Made by a program: the position numbers and the translations under genes
NCBI GenBank assembly: GCA_015143735.1
Contig: VKHC01000081.1
Span: forward strand, 1-20,425
Direction: 5' to 3'
Source of the DNA: Synura sp. LO234KE
Lineage: Eukaryota; Sar; Synurophyceae; Synurales; Mallomonadaceae
Length of the DNA: 20,425 nt
Notes under the pieces: generated by a model
What the model was told of the DNA's origin: nothing
Databases searched by the model: none
The model's input: the letters and a program-made list of their open reading frames with translations, nothing else
Shown here: positions 6,511-17,342 of the stretch, in pieces
Layout: each line of letters begins with the position of its first letter
How positions within the stretch are numbered: the first letter of the stretch is position 1

Positions 6511-7353
6511 TAACGTCTATAGCGGTGGCTATAGTACGGTGTACGGCTACAGCGGTGACGGCTAATGTCCGGCAATTATACCACCGATGTTGCAACATAT
6601 CCCAGAGGCAGACATATAGGAAATTCATTTCTCGTACCAGCAGCCAACGACTGCGCGCTCCCCCTCCTGGAGTACAAGGCGCACCAGAGCTTCTTGCAAT
6701 AACTCGCCCCACCAAGTTGGGGTACTAAAGGGGGAGTCGAGGTAGCGAAACAAGAAGCTGTGCGGCATCAGTGTTTGCGAGTGGCACCCCATGCGGCAGC
6801 CCAGTGACAGCACCACCATCACTTGCTACACCAGTGGTGTCTGAACTTGGTGCGAGGAGCACCAGCCAAAGAGCAACGAGGAAATTTCTATTACTACTTC
6901 AATACAGTGAAGGCAGCAGAGAAATATTCCTGCCTCGATAGTCACCTTACAGCATTAGGTGCTAGCTATGGGCTATGCTTCCAATTGTTGCACGAGTTTG
7001 AACAGAAACTAAAAGCGTTACTTTTGAACTCTTATCATCAAGGAGTTTGCCAATAAGAAATAAAGTATTCAAGGAGTCAGTCATCTCAATCAATTGTAGC
7101 TCTATTTATAAGCACTTTTGTCGTTTCATCACACCAAGTTCTCTTGAAAAAAAATGACTTAAATCTTGTTTTGCAGCTGACATAGAAAAAAGAGAAGAGA
7201 AAGTAAATTCCCCAAGGTACTGTACAAAACAAGTTGGACAATGATAGAAAAGTGTTTTAGCAGATATAGATGAATACTGTAATAAGTGCTGAGAAGACAA
7301 TTTTTTTGCTACTCAAACGGGGCTCACCAAACTCACAAATACAATGGCTAGAT
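6511..7353. other. No recognised gene; short open frames only
   Basis: Several open frames of 60-90 codons exist on both strands. The longest plausible one is on the plus strand at about 6823-7056 (a peptide with aromatic clusters, without known motifs). None shows a family signature, and no convincing splice structure joins them. The region lies between the minisatellite and the 75-bp array. Confidence 0.4.
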
Positions 7354-7690
7354 CATCGTAACGGGGAGCGACCCGTTACAACAGTGTACGACAGGCTACT
7401 TCCATGTACGAAGAGTATCAGTTGACACCAACGTAACGGGGAGTGCCTCATCTACACCGGGTACGACAGGCTACTTCCATATACGAAGAGTATCAGATGA
7501 CATTAACGTAACGGGGAGTGACTCATCTACACAGGGTACGATAGGCTACATTCCTATACGAAGAGTATCAGGTGACATCAACGTAACGAGGAGTTTCTCA
7601 TCTACACAGGGTACAACAGGCTACATTCCTATACGAAGGATGTAACGTGACATACACGTAACAAGGAGTTATCTACACAGGGTACAACAG
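7354..7690. repeat. 75-bp tandem repeat, about 4.5 copies
   Basis: The word CGTAAC at the start of each unit recurs at 7357, 7432, 7507, 7582 and 7657, a period of exactly 75. Each unit reads CGTAACGGGGAGTG-type, then CATCTACAC, GGGTACGACAGGCTAC and TATACGAAGAGTATCAG. Divergence grows toward the right, and the last copy is partial. It abuts the second copy of the dispersed repeat. Confidence 0.85.
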
Positions 7691-7697
7691 GCTATTA

Positions 7698-8035
7698 GCA
7701 TTAAGATATACGGTTTTAAAAGATAATATGTCCGATAGAGCTGAAAAGCTGGAAGATCGACTTTGCATCTCATGGAGTAGATAGATTAATGGATGAGCGA
7801 ACCCCGTAGTGATAGTAATCAACGACTGAAGCAATTCATATATGACTTCCAGATCTTATAAAGACTCGTCGACTTGACTGTGGACTCGAATGTGCATATC
7901 TCCAATTATTCATTTCAACCGGTATGGTTCTAAACAGATTTGTCGACGCCTCGGTTTGGTGAACATCCTTTATTCGTTTGCGTCCGTGATTCTCAAATAT
8001 AGTGTCTGGTGTGAACATGACTTTGTTACGTCGCT
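7698..8035 (-). repeat. Dispersed repeat, copy 2 (minus orientation)
   Basis: The reverse complement of this segment matches 4027-4431 over most of its length, with scattered substitutions and small gaps. The two copies face each other across about 3.3 kb. The frame through it on the minus strand (TPDTIFEN, TNLFRT, EMNNWR, SSPQSS) keeps residues of copy 1, which hints at a once-coding family. Upstream on the minus strand it passes into the coding-like tract at 8036-8590, which copy 1 lacks, so copy 1 may be truncated at its 5' side. Confidence 0.75.
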
Positions 8036-8590
8036 ACAGAGCAAATTTTCGTAAATGATTCCGCAAACATCTCTCACTACATCATAGCGGTCGACGGGGT
8101 TCATGTCAAACAGACTCTCCCAAATTTCTAACTGAGGAAGGGCTCTGTATTTCCGCTCCACGAGTACCGAACCCAATTGACCAAGCCCTTACGGATCTCC
8201 AGTTGATAGGGGAAAGCTGCTGAGTTGCATCTGGAAGTAAGACTGACATGTAATATCGTTGATACTGTTGGTAGGTGAATATTGATCCTCAAAATTGCAA
8301 TTTGCGCATTCTCATGGGAGCATTTGCAATCCAATTTTCAACAGTGGGCGTTGTTTCTTCTCTTTCCCATCAAATGAAAGCCTAGTTTCGCGCCGATAAT
8401 TGTGAGTGCCCTTGATGTAAAGTAGTTGAGGCGCTCTCTCTAAGAGTCAAATATTGTACCGCCCCTTTCACAACTCTCTCACCGTCTCTCTTTCGATTGA
8501 AGCTGAGGAGTTATTATTTCAATCAGATAAGGGCGCCGAGTCATCGCCACTGTCAGAAGACGAAGGATCCTGTTCATCTGACTCGTCAGT
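8036..8590 (-). pseudogene. Decayed minus-strand coding tract joined to repeat copy 2
   Basis: Two minus-strand frames carry protein-like stretches that appear to belong together. One ends PYQLEIRKGLVNWVRY (about 8220-8165). The other continues with ERKYRALPQLEIWESLFDMN and then RYDVVRDVCGIIYENLLC (about 8160-8040), with a frame change near 8165 and a further change into the repeat frame (TPDTIFEN). Farther upstream, about 8595-8520, is an acidic Ser/Asp stretch (DEQDPSSSDSGDD), followed by a TGA. The acidic Ser-rich start resembles the RSDSE region beside repeat copy 1. The whole could be a broken transposon or host gene. I cannot name the family, and introns cannot be excluded. Confidence 0.35.
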
Positions 8591-9023
8591 GGCTGTATCC
8601 TGACTTTCTCTATGATCAAAGATTTTATGTGCTAACCGTTACGTTGCTTTCCTCGAAGACATTAATTCCGATGCCCGCTCCCACACATGGCAGACTCGGG
8701 ACCGGGAAGCGTGGGTGTTGGTCTCAGGACACACTCGAAGTCATAAGAAACTACAGAGTGACCATATCGCTTGCTGTCCGGGTCACCCTGCGCCGTTCAT
8801 GGTACATATAATCTACGCCCGCATCTGGAAGTAGAGTGCCTGCCACTGTGACGAGGCTTCATCACCTTCTTCGCATACTCCTAATTTAATCTGAGATGCG
8901 CTATCCCAGGGGCAGTTGACCCTGTCACATCACGAGCAGCGCGCGATTCCTTTTTTCACTCCACCAATGTACGCCCCTCCCCGAAGTACTTCCGCTCGAC
9001 AGCCTGTCACACGCAGTCATGAG
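8591..9023. other. No recognised gene
   Basis: A plus-strand open frame covers 8497-8811 but shows no motif and is antisense to the acidic tract. Nothing else could be supported. Confidence 0.35.
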
Positions 9024-9099
9024 GGGGCCTCTTCAACATGACTCATGGCTTCGTTTTTTTAAAGAAAAACGAGGTCATGAGTCATGTTGACGAGGCCCC
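9024..9099. repeat. 35-bp hairpin with a six-base loop
   Basis: The arms at 9024-9058 and 9065-9099 are complementary at 32 of 35 positions (GGGGCCTC, TCAACATGACTCATG and TCGTTTTT blocks identical). On the minus strand the right arm is the end of an open frame (GLVNMTHDLVF), whose TAA at 9059-9061 lies in the loop. The left arm is thus an inverted copy of that coding end. Confidence 0.85.
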
Positions 9100-9477
9100 T
9101 CCGCGGACTGACGAACAGGTGCAGGAGAATTTCTACTTGCACCCACTTGGTTGAGTCTATACGCTCGGGTCGCTCGCCTTCGTCCGCTCTGCTCTGCTCC
9201 TGAAAAAGGTACTGTCCTACTTCATCGACCACCAGACCCACGTCAGGGCGATGCACCGCACAAAGTACGTATTCTATCACGCCCACCGTGCTCTATCCAC
9301 CCATAGCACCAGAATTGATTCCGTTACCTTCGACAGGATCAGCTGCAGCAGATCCGGTATATCACGGGCGGAGAGTATTTCAGTTAAACCTTTAGTTTTG
9401 AAATCCTGATAGGAGCCGTGAGAGATAAGGCTCAATACTATGGTCAAATAAATGGGCTTAACGCACTGATGAAACAT
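9059..9477 (-). CDS. Coding-like minus-strand exons, unidentified
   Basis: Two adjoining minus-strand frames look coding. The first (about 9425-9280) contains DFKTKGLTEILSARDIPDLL and ends near a possible donor AAG|GTAACG at about 9327. The second (9286-9059) contains HRPDVGLVVDEVGQYLFQ and STKWVQVEILLHLFVS and closes with TAA at 9059-9061. The mix of charged and aliphatic residues suggests helical, globular protein. They may be exons of the same gene as the frame at 9504-9995. I do not recognise the family, and exact exon limits are uncertain. Confidence 0.4.
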
Positions 9478-9503
9478 TCGCGGCTCATATCAATATCTCA
9501 AAA

Positions 9504-9995
9504 CTAAGTTTGTACAGGAACTACTGGCCGTCCGTGATGACTACCATTATCCACCGCGGTGATTGGTGATCCAAGGGTCCGGTCCACGATATGCTTCCGT
9601 GTCTCAACTGTTAACGGCTCGTATGTAACAATATGGTCCGGGACTGGTGCGCCTCTCCAGCTCGGTGTGCACACGACTGTTTGGTAGACGGCTGATAACC
9701 ATTCTTGGGGGGGGGGGAACGTCATGAACGGCTCCTCGAGATCGCTCGACGAGTCATCTTCGTAGGCCCCCTCCCGTGGCTGTTTGAGAGCATCCAGCAA
9801 CACCACTACGCCGGGCAGTCTATCCGCCAGGTCCGCTCGACTGCAGAGCGAATTGAAGGTCGGCCACAGCAGAAGGTGGTTCACTTCGCTCGCCTTAGGA
9901 AGCAGCGGGAAATCCTGTGGTGACAAGGGCCGGAGGACACGGACCGTCTCGAAGTAGATCGAGTGGAGCTCTTCCTCGGTCCTGCATATGGCCAA
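9504..9995 (-). CDS. Unidentified minus-strand open frame (possible exon)
   Basis: A 163-codon open frame whose codon use and composition look coding. It opens without ATG, and a likely splice acceptor (ATATGCAG) at about 9982 would start the exon with TEEELHSIYFETV. A Leu-rich helical part (residues about 15-70) is followed by an acidic Asp/Ser/Glu patch (YEDDSSSDLEEP), a Pro run and a C-terminal part rich in Val and His. It ends TAG at 9504-9506. It probably connects to the coding-like frames at 9059-9477. No family recognised. Confidence 0.4.
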   Translation of the reverse strand: MAICRTEEELHSIYFETVRVLRPLSPQDFPLLPKASEVNHLLLWPTFNSLCSRADLADRLPGVVVLLDALKQPREGAYEDDSSSDLEEPFMTFPPPQEWLSAVYQTVVCTPSWRGAPVPDHIVTYEPLTVETRKHIVDRTLGSPITAVDNGSHHGRPVVPVQT

Positions 9996-10168
9996 CTACC
10001 TCCTGCTAATATGATGCTTCTTTAAGATGGGTGGAGGGAGGACAACATAATAGTGGTCAGACAACGCTCCAACTCATCCTCGCTGAGCAGCTCCACTGGT
10101 CTCTAGGCGGAGGGAGGGGGGGGGCGTCAGATCTAGAGCTATAGAAGGGAAACACTCTAATATCAAAC

Positions 10169-10459
10169 ATGAATACAAGAATAAATGCATACTTGGTAAC
10201 GACGCGCTTCTTTTCTGATCAGGGAATATTCGTATGGGATCAAGACATGGCTCTTCTAGCAATTGCACAACCTATCATCCGCGGCTCCTATCCGCTGAAT
10301 CCAGAACATGTAGTCGAGTGTTGGGAGGAAGGACTATCTCATGTTCTCCAGGCATCACGCTCAGGTGCCTTATACCACTCTCTCGGTTGGTGGTTAAGGT
10401 TATATGGAAATCCGTCCTCTCGCCATCTGATTCGAGATATATTTATTGATAACAAATAA
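10169..10459 (+). CDS. Unidentified plus-strand open frame, Trp-rich end
   Basis: A 96-codon frame from MNTRINAYL to FIDNK and TAA. The middle and end look like a folded protein (FVWDQDMALLAIAQP, then NPEHVVECWEEGLSHV and YHSLGWWLRLYG). A possible acceptor (TTCTGATCAG) at about 10221 would begin the exon at GIFVWDQD, so the first 20 residues may not be coding. It is probably a terminal exon, but an upstream partner was not found. The family is not recognised. Confidence 0.4.
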   Translation: MNTRINAYLVTTRFFSDQGIFVWDQDMALLAIAQPIIRGSYPLNPEHVVECWEEGLSHVLQASRSGALYHSLGWWLRLYGNPSSRHLIRDIFIDNK

Positions 10460-11658
10460 TATTACTATATAAGACTTTGTCTTGTGGCTAACCATACGTG
10501 TTTCGGTAGCTGCAAACTTCCTCATAATACCAACCGCGTCCAACATTTCCCGTCTCAGAAGTTCTTTTCATTTCTGGTGAAAGATTCGTAATATTGAAGA
10601 ATTAATACATTCGAAAAATCCGTAGAAAGACGCGCCATCGAGCATTACTCGAGCTGATTACATATAGTATCAGGAAATAATGCATTTCCAATGCAACTAC
10701 ACCAGCAGTACAACGAGGAGAAGAAAGAAAGAAATAAAGATCAGATTACCACTCAGCGAACAATAGGAATTGCACTTGCAGCACATGGAGCGCCCCGATG
10801 CAAAAAGGCAGCCGTCGGTTTGGGACACTTACTGAGTCCGTCCATAAGCAATCAACTGTAGTTGACCGACGGCTTGAGTTTGCAAGGCCCAAATTCCATT
10901 GCGTAGACGCTAACTGAAACCACCTCCTCAAAAGAGAGAGTTTATAGATTCCCTTACTCCTCCAGACATATGATTCCTGACAGCATGACCTTAATCATTC
11001 GCTGCAAAATCTAGAGCAACATTCTTAATGACTTCTTCTTTTGTTCGAATACTGATGCAACTCAGCCCATGAATGATTGATGATGAGAAAAGATGGAATG
11101 TGCAGGCTAAAGTGATAATTTCAAATCGATATAGCAGATGGTCAAAGCGATGTTGAAAGTCCAACGTGGCAAGTCCACGTTCCTATCACAAACGCCATTA
11201 GTTGAACTTTGATCATAAAATTTACTGCTATAATAGTTCCTAGGAGGAGATCAGTCAGATTTAGGTAAATACTTGTAATCAAATGGAAAGAGTAAGTAGC
11301 ACAGCGAGTGATTTGAATGATTTTAAGACTAGTCCTGAAGGGCAAAAAGTTTACAATGTAAGGAAGTACAACAAATGTTTTAAAATCCTATGTTTTCTCT
11401 GTAATGTGCTCAAATATCGTGCAATAATCAGGTTTCAAAATCTAGGCTAATAAGTCTAGTTAGCTGGGTTCATGTATTCAGCATTTATCTACCAGCGGTT
11501 TGGTTTGGATTAGTAGGAATCGTTGTCCTGCAACTTGCGAGAGCTATGTATGAAATGAGATTTGATCTACAAGTATGAAATCTATATTCTGGTTTTCTGC
11601 GTGTATTTATTATTATTCTAATGCTAGGCGTTTTGGCTAAATGAAATTTCTGTCCTAG
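10460..11658. other. No gene resolved; expected to contain the 5' exon of the KCS gene
   Basis: No family motif was seen on either strand. The KCS gene that follows begins with an internal exon, so its first exon and promoter should lie here or just upstream. A 10-bp inverted pair (AGCCGTCGGT near 10810 and ACCGACGGCT near 10865) is the only structure noted. Confidence 0.4.
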
Positions 11659-14600
11659 AACTACATCGGCCAGTTGCATTTGATTTGGGTTGGAAGACCA
11701 TGATTTTATTAGCGCTTCTAGTTTGGTACCTTAATCACCGAGAGAAACCTGTTTATTTACTCGACTTCTCGTGTTTCGAGCCTCCCGAAAGTTGGCGACT
11801 ATCTCCAGAAAGCATTTTGGAAATCATGCGTAGGCAAGGGTGCTTCACAGAAGAGTCCATCGACTTTATGTCGCGCCTACTCGAGCGCAGTGGGTGTGGC
11901 CCATCCACCGCCTGGCCTCCAGGCATCGTACAATGTTTGGAAGGAAAGAAAGCGGATCGATCGGTCGAGGGAGCGCGACAGGAAAGCAAAGTAAGTTTCC
12001 AATAGTACGGTTAGGTGTAACCCTACACTACACCCAGTGTATACTCTCATTATTCCATACAAAAAAATTTACTGTATTCATGTTGTGGCTTCAGATTGTA
12101 ATAACGGAATGTGTCGCGAGCGTGTTGAAGAAGACCTGTTTGCGTCCAAAAGACATCGATATCCTGATCATCAACTGTTCCCTCTTCTCACCCACGCCCT
12201 CCCTGTGCTCTATGGTAATCAACGAGTTCCAGATGCGGTCCGACATCCTCTCCTACAACCTCTCGGGCATGGTAAGATCACGGGTACACATGTCCGCACC
12301 TTTTACACTTGTGCAGTATATCACTGAAATAAAAGAAGAAATTAACTGCTGCTCGGGAGCTATGTTGTTGTGTTGATGACTTTGAATTGCAGCTGCTGTC
12401 CAATCCTCTTATAATAAATTGAGTAGGTGATGGAATTCGCGGACCCCTTATTGTTCGAATCTGCTCTCTTCAAAACCGCATATAACGCATTCACCCCTCG
12501 CCCTCATACTCCCCTCTACCGTCGACATCAGTCAACTCTCCTTCGCGCTTATCCGAATATACGCCCACCCCACCCCCACCCTTTTGTCAGGGCTGCAGTG
12601 CTGGCGTCCTGGCCATCGATTTGGCCAAGCATCTGCTCCACGCCCGCCCCAACAGCACGGCCCTCGTGGTGTCCACAGAGAACCTGACACAGAACCTGTA
12701 CCACGGGAATGAGAAGAGCTTCCTCCTACAGAACACACTGTTCAGATGCGGTCCGTACTGCATGCGAGGGTACTGTATATACATACGCATAGAGTCGTCT
12801 ATACGAAGTGATCGATTCATTCTCTTAGATGTTATATATGCACACGTGGGCTGTTTGATGGGGAATCTATTTTGATGTCATTGTCATGGTGATTCTCAGT
12901 TCGTTACGCTGACGTTATCATGTCCCATGACCTATGACCTACGTCCTTCCTTCGCCCAGATGAACTGCCATCAGAGACTGGGACTCTAAATTTAATTTTA
13001 ATTAAAACTTGACGTCTGTGTACATATATGTGCGTAGGGGGAGCCGCTGTGGTGCTGTCAAACAAATGGTTCCACGCCTACAAGGCCTCCTTTAAACTCC
13101 TCACTAGTGTACGCACACAGTATGTCCACCCGGAGTCCGCTGGCTGTGTCTACGAGACAGAAGATGAAGAGCGCAACCACGGCGTGCGGCTCTCCAAAGA
13201 CATCGTCAAGGTAGCGGGCAGAGCCATGGAGAAGAACTTCACCACCCTCGGTAGGCACACCGGAACCTCAGAATACACGAGTAAACTACGGTTACTCATA
13301 TTGGTGTGAAGGGGTAGATCAGTCAGGCGGTATAGTTATTGTTTGTACTTTGACCTAAGTCACAGCAGCGGGTCATGTTGAACTTGCTGTAGGCTGATCG
13401 GGGCCGTGTCTGTCTGACCTTGTGAATGGCTTGTGGATTGTGACCCGTCACCCAGCCTTTATAGATTCTCTGCTCGTGGTTCCATAGTCTACCCTTTCCC
13501 ACTACAAATATGCCTTGTACCCGTCGTCTGTCTCATATCCCCGCAATCCACTCTGCCTCACCTCTTGCTATCTAGGTCCATACGTCCTCCCCATATCGGA
13601 GCAAGTCAAGACTATATTCTGGATGGCCGTGCGACTGGCTATCAAGACACTGGCAAACTTGAAGTGGATCCAGTTCTTTAAGGTGGAGCCCTACATCCCA
13701 GATTTCAAGCGAGGAATCGACCACTTCTGCATCCACGCAGGTCGTCACATGCACACACACTTGCCCGGTTGCCATTCGAATACACACTCTTTGCTATCTA
13801 CTTTTTATTGGCTGCGACACTGGTCGTTTTAATGCTCTCGTCACCTGCAAATATTATTTTTTTCTTAGCTTTTTAGTCGAGTGTATGTATCTCAACTAAC
13901 CCTTCTAGTCAACGTGTATAGTCTTGTCCCGCTCGGTATGAAGGCTTCTTATATTTTGATTTCCAGATATGGGAAATATTCGTTCAATTTACTTTCAACC
14001 AAAATATATCGTTCGCACAACGCTCATGTAATATCATGCATTCCTCCTGTACGTGCGCCCGGCTCAGGCGGACGCGGAGTCATAGACGGGATCGAGAAGA
14101 ACCTCAACCTTAGCCCAGAGCACGTCGAAGCGTCCAGACATACCCTTTACACGTATGGCCCACCCGTCTCCACCTGATTGCATCGCTTGCTGTGTGTTCT
14201 GACGATCTTCCATTTCCTCATCCGCCACACCCACCCATCCTGCTGTCTCTCGTGGCAGTTACGGAAACACATCCTCTTCCTCAATATGGTACGAACTCGA
14301 CTATATTCGCCGGAAAAACAAGCTTGTCAGCGGCCAGCGAGTACTACAGGTAACATGGGAAAAGACACAATATGGTTTTACAGCGTTCATGTAGGCACGA
14401 CGTGTCCTTAATTGGACTGTATGCTGAGGCAATTTACAGTCGATAAAATCTATTGTGATAATGATCTTGTGTTCGATAATTATAATTTTTTGTCTATTAT
14501 CGGAGGGGAAATGAATGAAATGGCGATACCATGAATACAATATGACTATAACTGTTAAAATGTGCAAGGTTGATTGTTTTTTAATGGCAAGTGCGCGGGG

Positions 14601-15038
14601 GGGGGTGCGGAATCGCACTTTTTTAAAAATATTTGTAAATCGGACTATGCTTTCGTTGTAGCAGAAGAACATCGTTTCGTTTCCTTGGTATTTATCCGCA
14701 TCGCGAAAGGTTTTGAACCCGCCTCGGTCATGCTAGTCATTCCCTCCTAACTGACCTTCATTGTTTTGCATTTGATTTGACCACACAAGATAAAAGTGAA
14801 TTTGCAAAATGTTTTCAACGTAGTTTAAAAAGCTGATTGAACTATATGTATATTCTATTCCCTTTATCATGCAACCTCCTGCACGTATACACTCGATTAT
14901 GCACTTAAAATGAAGTCATTCTTTCTATATCTGTGACTTTATGTGCGTATAACTTATATCTAGATCGCCTTTGGGTCCGGATTCAAGTGTAACTCCGCGG
15001 TATGGCTGTGCATTGAAAATAGGGTGAAGAAACTCTAA
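11659..15038 (+). CDS. KCS: 3-ketoacyl-CoA synthase (KCS/FAE1 family), eight exons, 5' end missing
   Basis: This enzyme condenses malonyl-CoA with a long-chain acyl-CoA, the first and chain-length-setting step of very-long-chain fatty acid elongation at the ER. Exons: 11659-11990, 12095-12271, 12591-12750, 13038-13250, 13576-13740, 14068-14152, 14259-14349 and 14964-15038 (TAA). All introns are GT-AG and the phases agree. Exon 1 here holds the end of a hydrophobic segment and then [11 protein letters not shown]. The catalytic Cys is in GCSAG at the start of the third exon, preceded by [20 protein letters not shown] follows. The catalytic His is in HFCIHAGGR, spanning the fifth and sixth exons, and the catalytic Asn is in YGNTSSSS (seventh). 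The end [12 protein letters not shown] is the family C-terminus. About 432 residues are visible against the usual 450-530, so only the N-terminal membrane part is missing. Nothing is broken; I expect an active gene. Confidence 0.95.
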
Positions 15039-16002
15039 ACGTTTCCATCCCATTGTAAAGACATTCCTGCAGCCACGACAAGATGATACCACGCACTGTA
15101 CCTGTTTGTATTGATTTCATGGGAACATAATGCCGGGAGAGCACCGAGAGCGCTTAGTAAACCCCGTGTCTCCTTTACAAGCATTTAACGCAAATCTTTT
15201 ATTTTCTTCCAAATTCATTTCTCGTCGGGGTCGAAGTAGCGGGAGGTAGGAATAATTCAACCTCATTGTGGTACTCCTGACAAGAAAATCCATTCTACAC
15301 TTCTGCTAGCATGTTGATGTTGCGCCGTGGTACTCCAGCAGAGTATATCAATCTCTTTCACCTCAGCACCGCCTGTTAGAGCAAATCTCGCCTTAAAAAT
15401 GCATGTCTTTTATCAACAAGAAAGTTAGAAGAATAACGGTTAGGAATGCCATTTAAGACCATCAGCATACGGGATTCAGTCTTGCGGTAAATCAACTCTT
15501 AGGGTGGTGGTGACCACGGCACGATACCACCCACTACTTTACCTGCAGGAGTAGAAGTATTAATCGGCGGCGCGCATACAGATACAATTGTTATGTTTAG
15601 GACCTCGTCCATTTCAACGAGGATTAGTTGATGTTCGTTAAGATATAGTAGCTATAGTCAACCTCTTTCCGTGGGTTGACGCGCTCTAAGCGCGATGCAT
15701 TCTCTACTATTACTAGGTACCACCACTTTGAACTATGGCGAGAGAAGTTGAAGTTACATTTACTGGCAACACGAACACCATTCAATTCATATATTAGCTT
15801 TTGGTCAATTATTATTCGATATTAACAACATAAGGTGTATTGTTACGGTGGGGTTTTGTTATTGGTGGTGTCTGAACTAGAATGTAAACGCGGTATCTTC
15901 CTGACAATCCCATAATCCATCCTCGCTAACAATTCGATTTCTGGAAGCTTGTCGTTATTGTTGACATTAAATTGTGCATAGTTCTTTAGGAGTAATTATC
16001 CA
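15039..16002. other. Gene-free stretch downstream of KCS
   Basis: No open frame with a recognisable motif on either strand. It lies between the convergent ends of the KCS gene and the minus-strand gene ending at 16003, so it should contain both 3' UTRs. A small hairpin (GCGCTCTAAGCGC, about 15681) is the only structure noted. Confidence 0.5.
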
Positions 16003-17342
16003 TTAAATTGCGTACTGGTCCTCCATCGCGGAGGGGGGCCGCGGAGGGGGGAGTGTAACAGTTACATCCCTTCGAATCGGGAAAGACGAGACGTGCGTTT
16101 GGCTGCTGCCACTCTGGTTGAACTCCACTGGCTGAGAAGACATTGAGTAAGAGAAGTGTGGAGCGCCAATCGTGTTTCCCATCAAATCTCGGGGTATGGC
16201 CATCGGTGGTAACGGTGGAAATGGCGGGAGGGGGATGCTATCCATAGACATAGCGTTGATGTTAACGTGTGGGTGATGGTGGTGCACCATATTTGGGTGG
16301 TGTCCGTAGTGCTGTTGGGCAGGGAACACGAGGTGCGTTGGTGTGGTTTTGGGAGCTTTAGGAACACGAGATTTCTTTGCTTTCTTCAATGACGAATCTA
16401 TAAAATTGGCTCATGAGGAAAAGAGACAACCAAAGGGATTCAGTGGAACGTTTAATTTACCTCCTGTCACGACTCCATCAGATCGTATATTAGTTTCGTC
16501 GTTACTTGTCCCAGCGGGACCGCCCATGATACCATTCATCAAGTTCAATTGGTCGAGAACAATATCTTCGATTCTCCTCTTCTTTGTCTTCGGACGCTCC
16601 GAGCAAATTTGAAAGTAAGTCTCGACGAATTCCCCTGTTAGAGGTTTTTGATCCATAGCATGAACTGAAGTACAGGCAGCATTTAATATGATATACGCTG
16701 TTTCCTTGTTTTCTAAAGTTTGCTTCCCGCGCTGGTATTTATCTGGTAATTTATTTGTCGGTGTATCAAACAGAAAACTCAGAAAGTCTTCCAATGGAGA
16801 GCCTGGCTGGTCACGTAGCTCAGAGAATTTTACAACGAAAGTTCTGTTGCGCTAAAATTATAGGGGACAGGGTCATTATCAACGAGAAATACACTGTACC
16901 TGAAAACCTCGCTCGCTTCACTGTTAACAACTTTAACGTCGGCATCTCTTATGCTCGCCACAATCTGTTCTGGGCTACGAATATTCAAGAGACTATTTGC
17001 ACTTCTAATTGCGTGCGTAGAAATGGATTTCGCAGATTTATTTCCAACCAATTTTAGCCACCGTGTGATCATAGTAGCATGCTCAGATCTGTAAACAATA
17101 TCAGATATGCTTGTTTTTGCTTCAGGGCAAAGGCCAATATATAATCGTAAAGCATCCAGGAGCCTGCCCGGTTCAATATCTTCAATCCATTGAATCTTCT
17201 CTTTATTCGCGCGGTAGTTCGTCAGTATTTCATGGCAAGCAACAAAAAGTTCTCCAAATGTATGGTTCGAATGTCTCTCAAATACTTTTGGTAAATTTGT
17301 ATTTACAGGAGGATTACTATTGGTCTCGGGAGGAGCTTCCAT
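16003..17342 (-). CDS. Three-exon gene for an unidentified nuclear-type protein
   Basis: Exons on the minus strand are 17342-16900, 16843-16461 and 16397-16003. The introns are 56 nt (16899-16844, CAG|GTACAG to CAACAG) and 63 nt (16460-16398, GAG|GTAAAT to TATAG), and the phases fit, giving 406 residues from ATG 17342 (MEAPPETN). The first about 230 residues look folded and helical (HTFGELFVACHEIL, IEPGRLLDALRLYIGLC). Basic clusters KTKKRR (exon 2) and KKAKKSRVPK (exon 3) look like nuclear-localisation signals. The C-terminal third is disordered, with a His-rich run (MVHHHHPHVN), Pro-rich stretches and many Ser. I do not recognise the family. A transcriptional or chromatin role is only suggested by the basic clusters. 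It is divergent from the gene at 17451. Confidence 0.75.

Noticed and set aside
9709-9717. G homopolymer near 9709 as a regulatory signal
   Set aside because: It falls within the Pro-rich part of the minus-strand frame and needs no other explanation.
11840-12376. A 178-codon plus-strand open frame over the KCS locus
   Set aside because: It overlaps KCS exons in other frames and crosses an intron; the KCS motifs lie in the spliced frame.
14695-14745. tRNA-like sequence (GGTTTTGAACCC)
   Set aside because: No cloverleaf arms could be paired around it on either strand.
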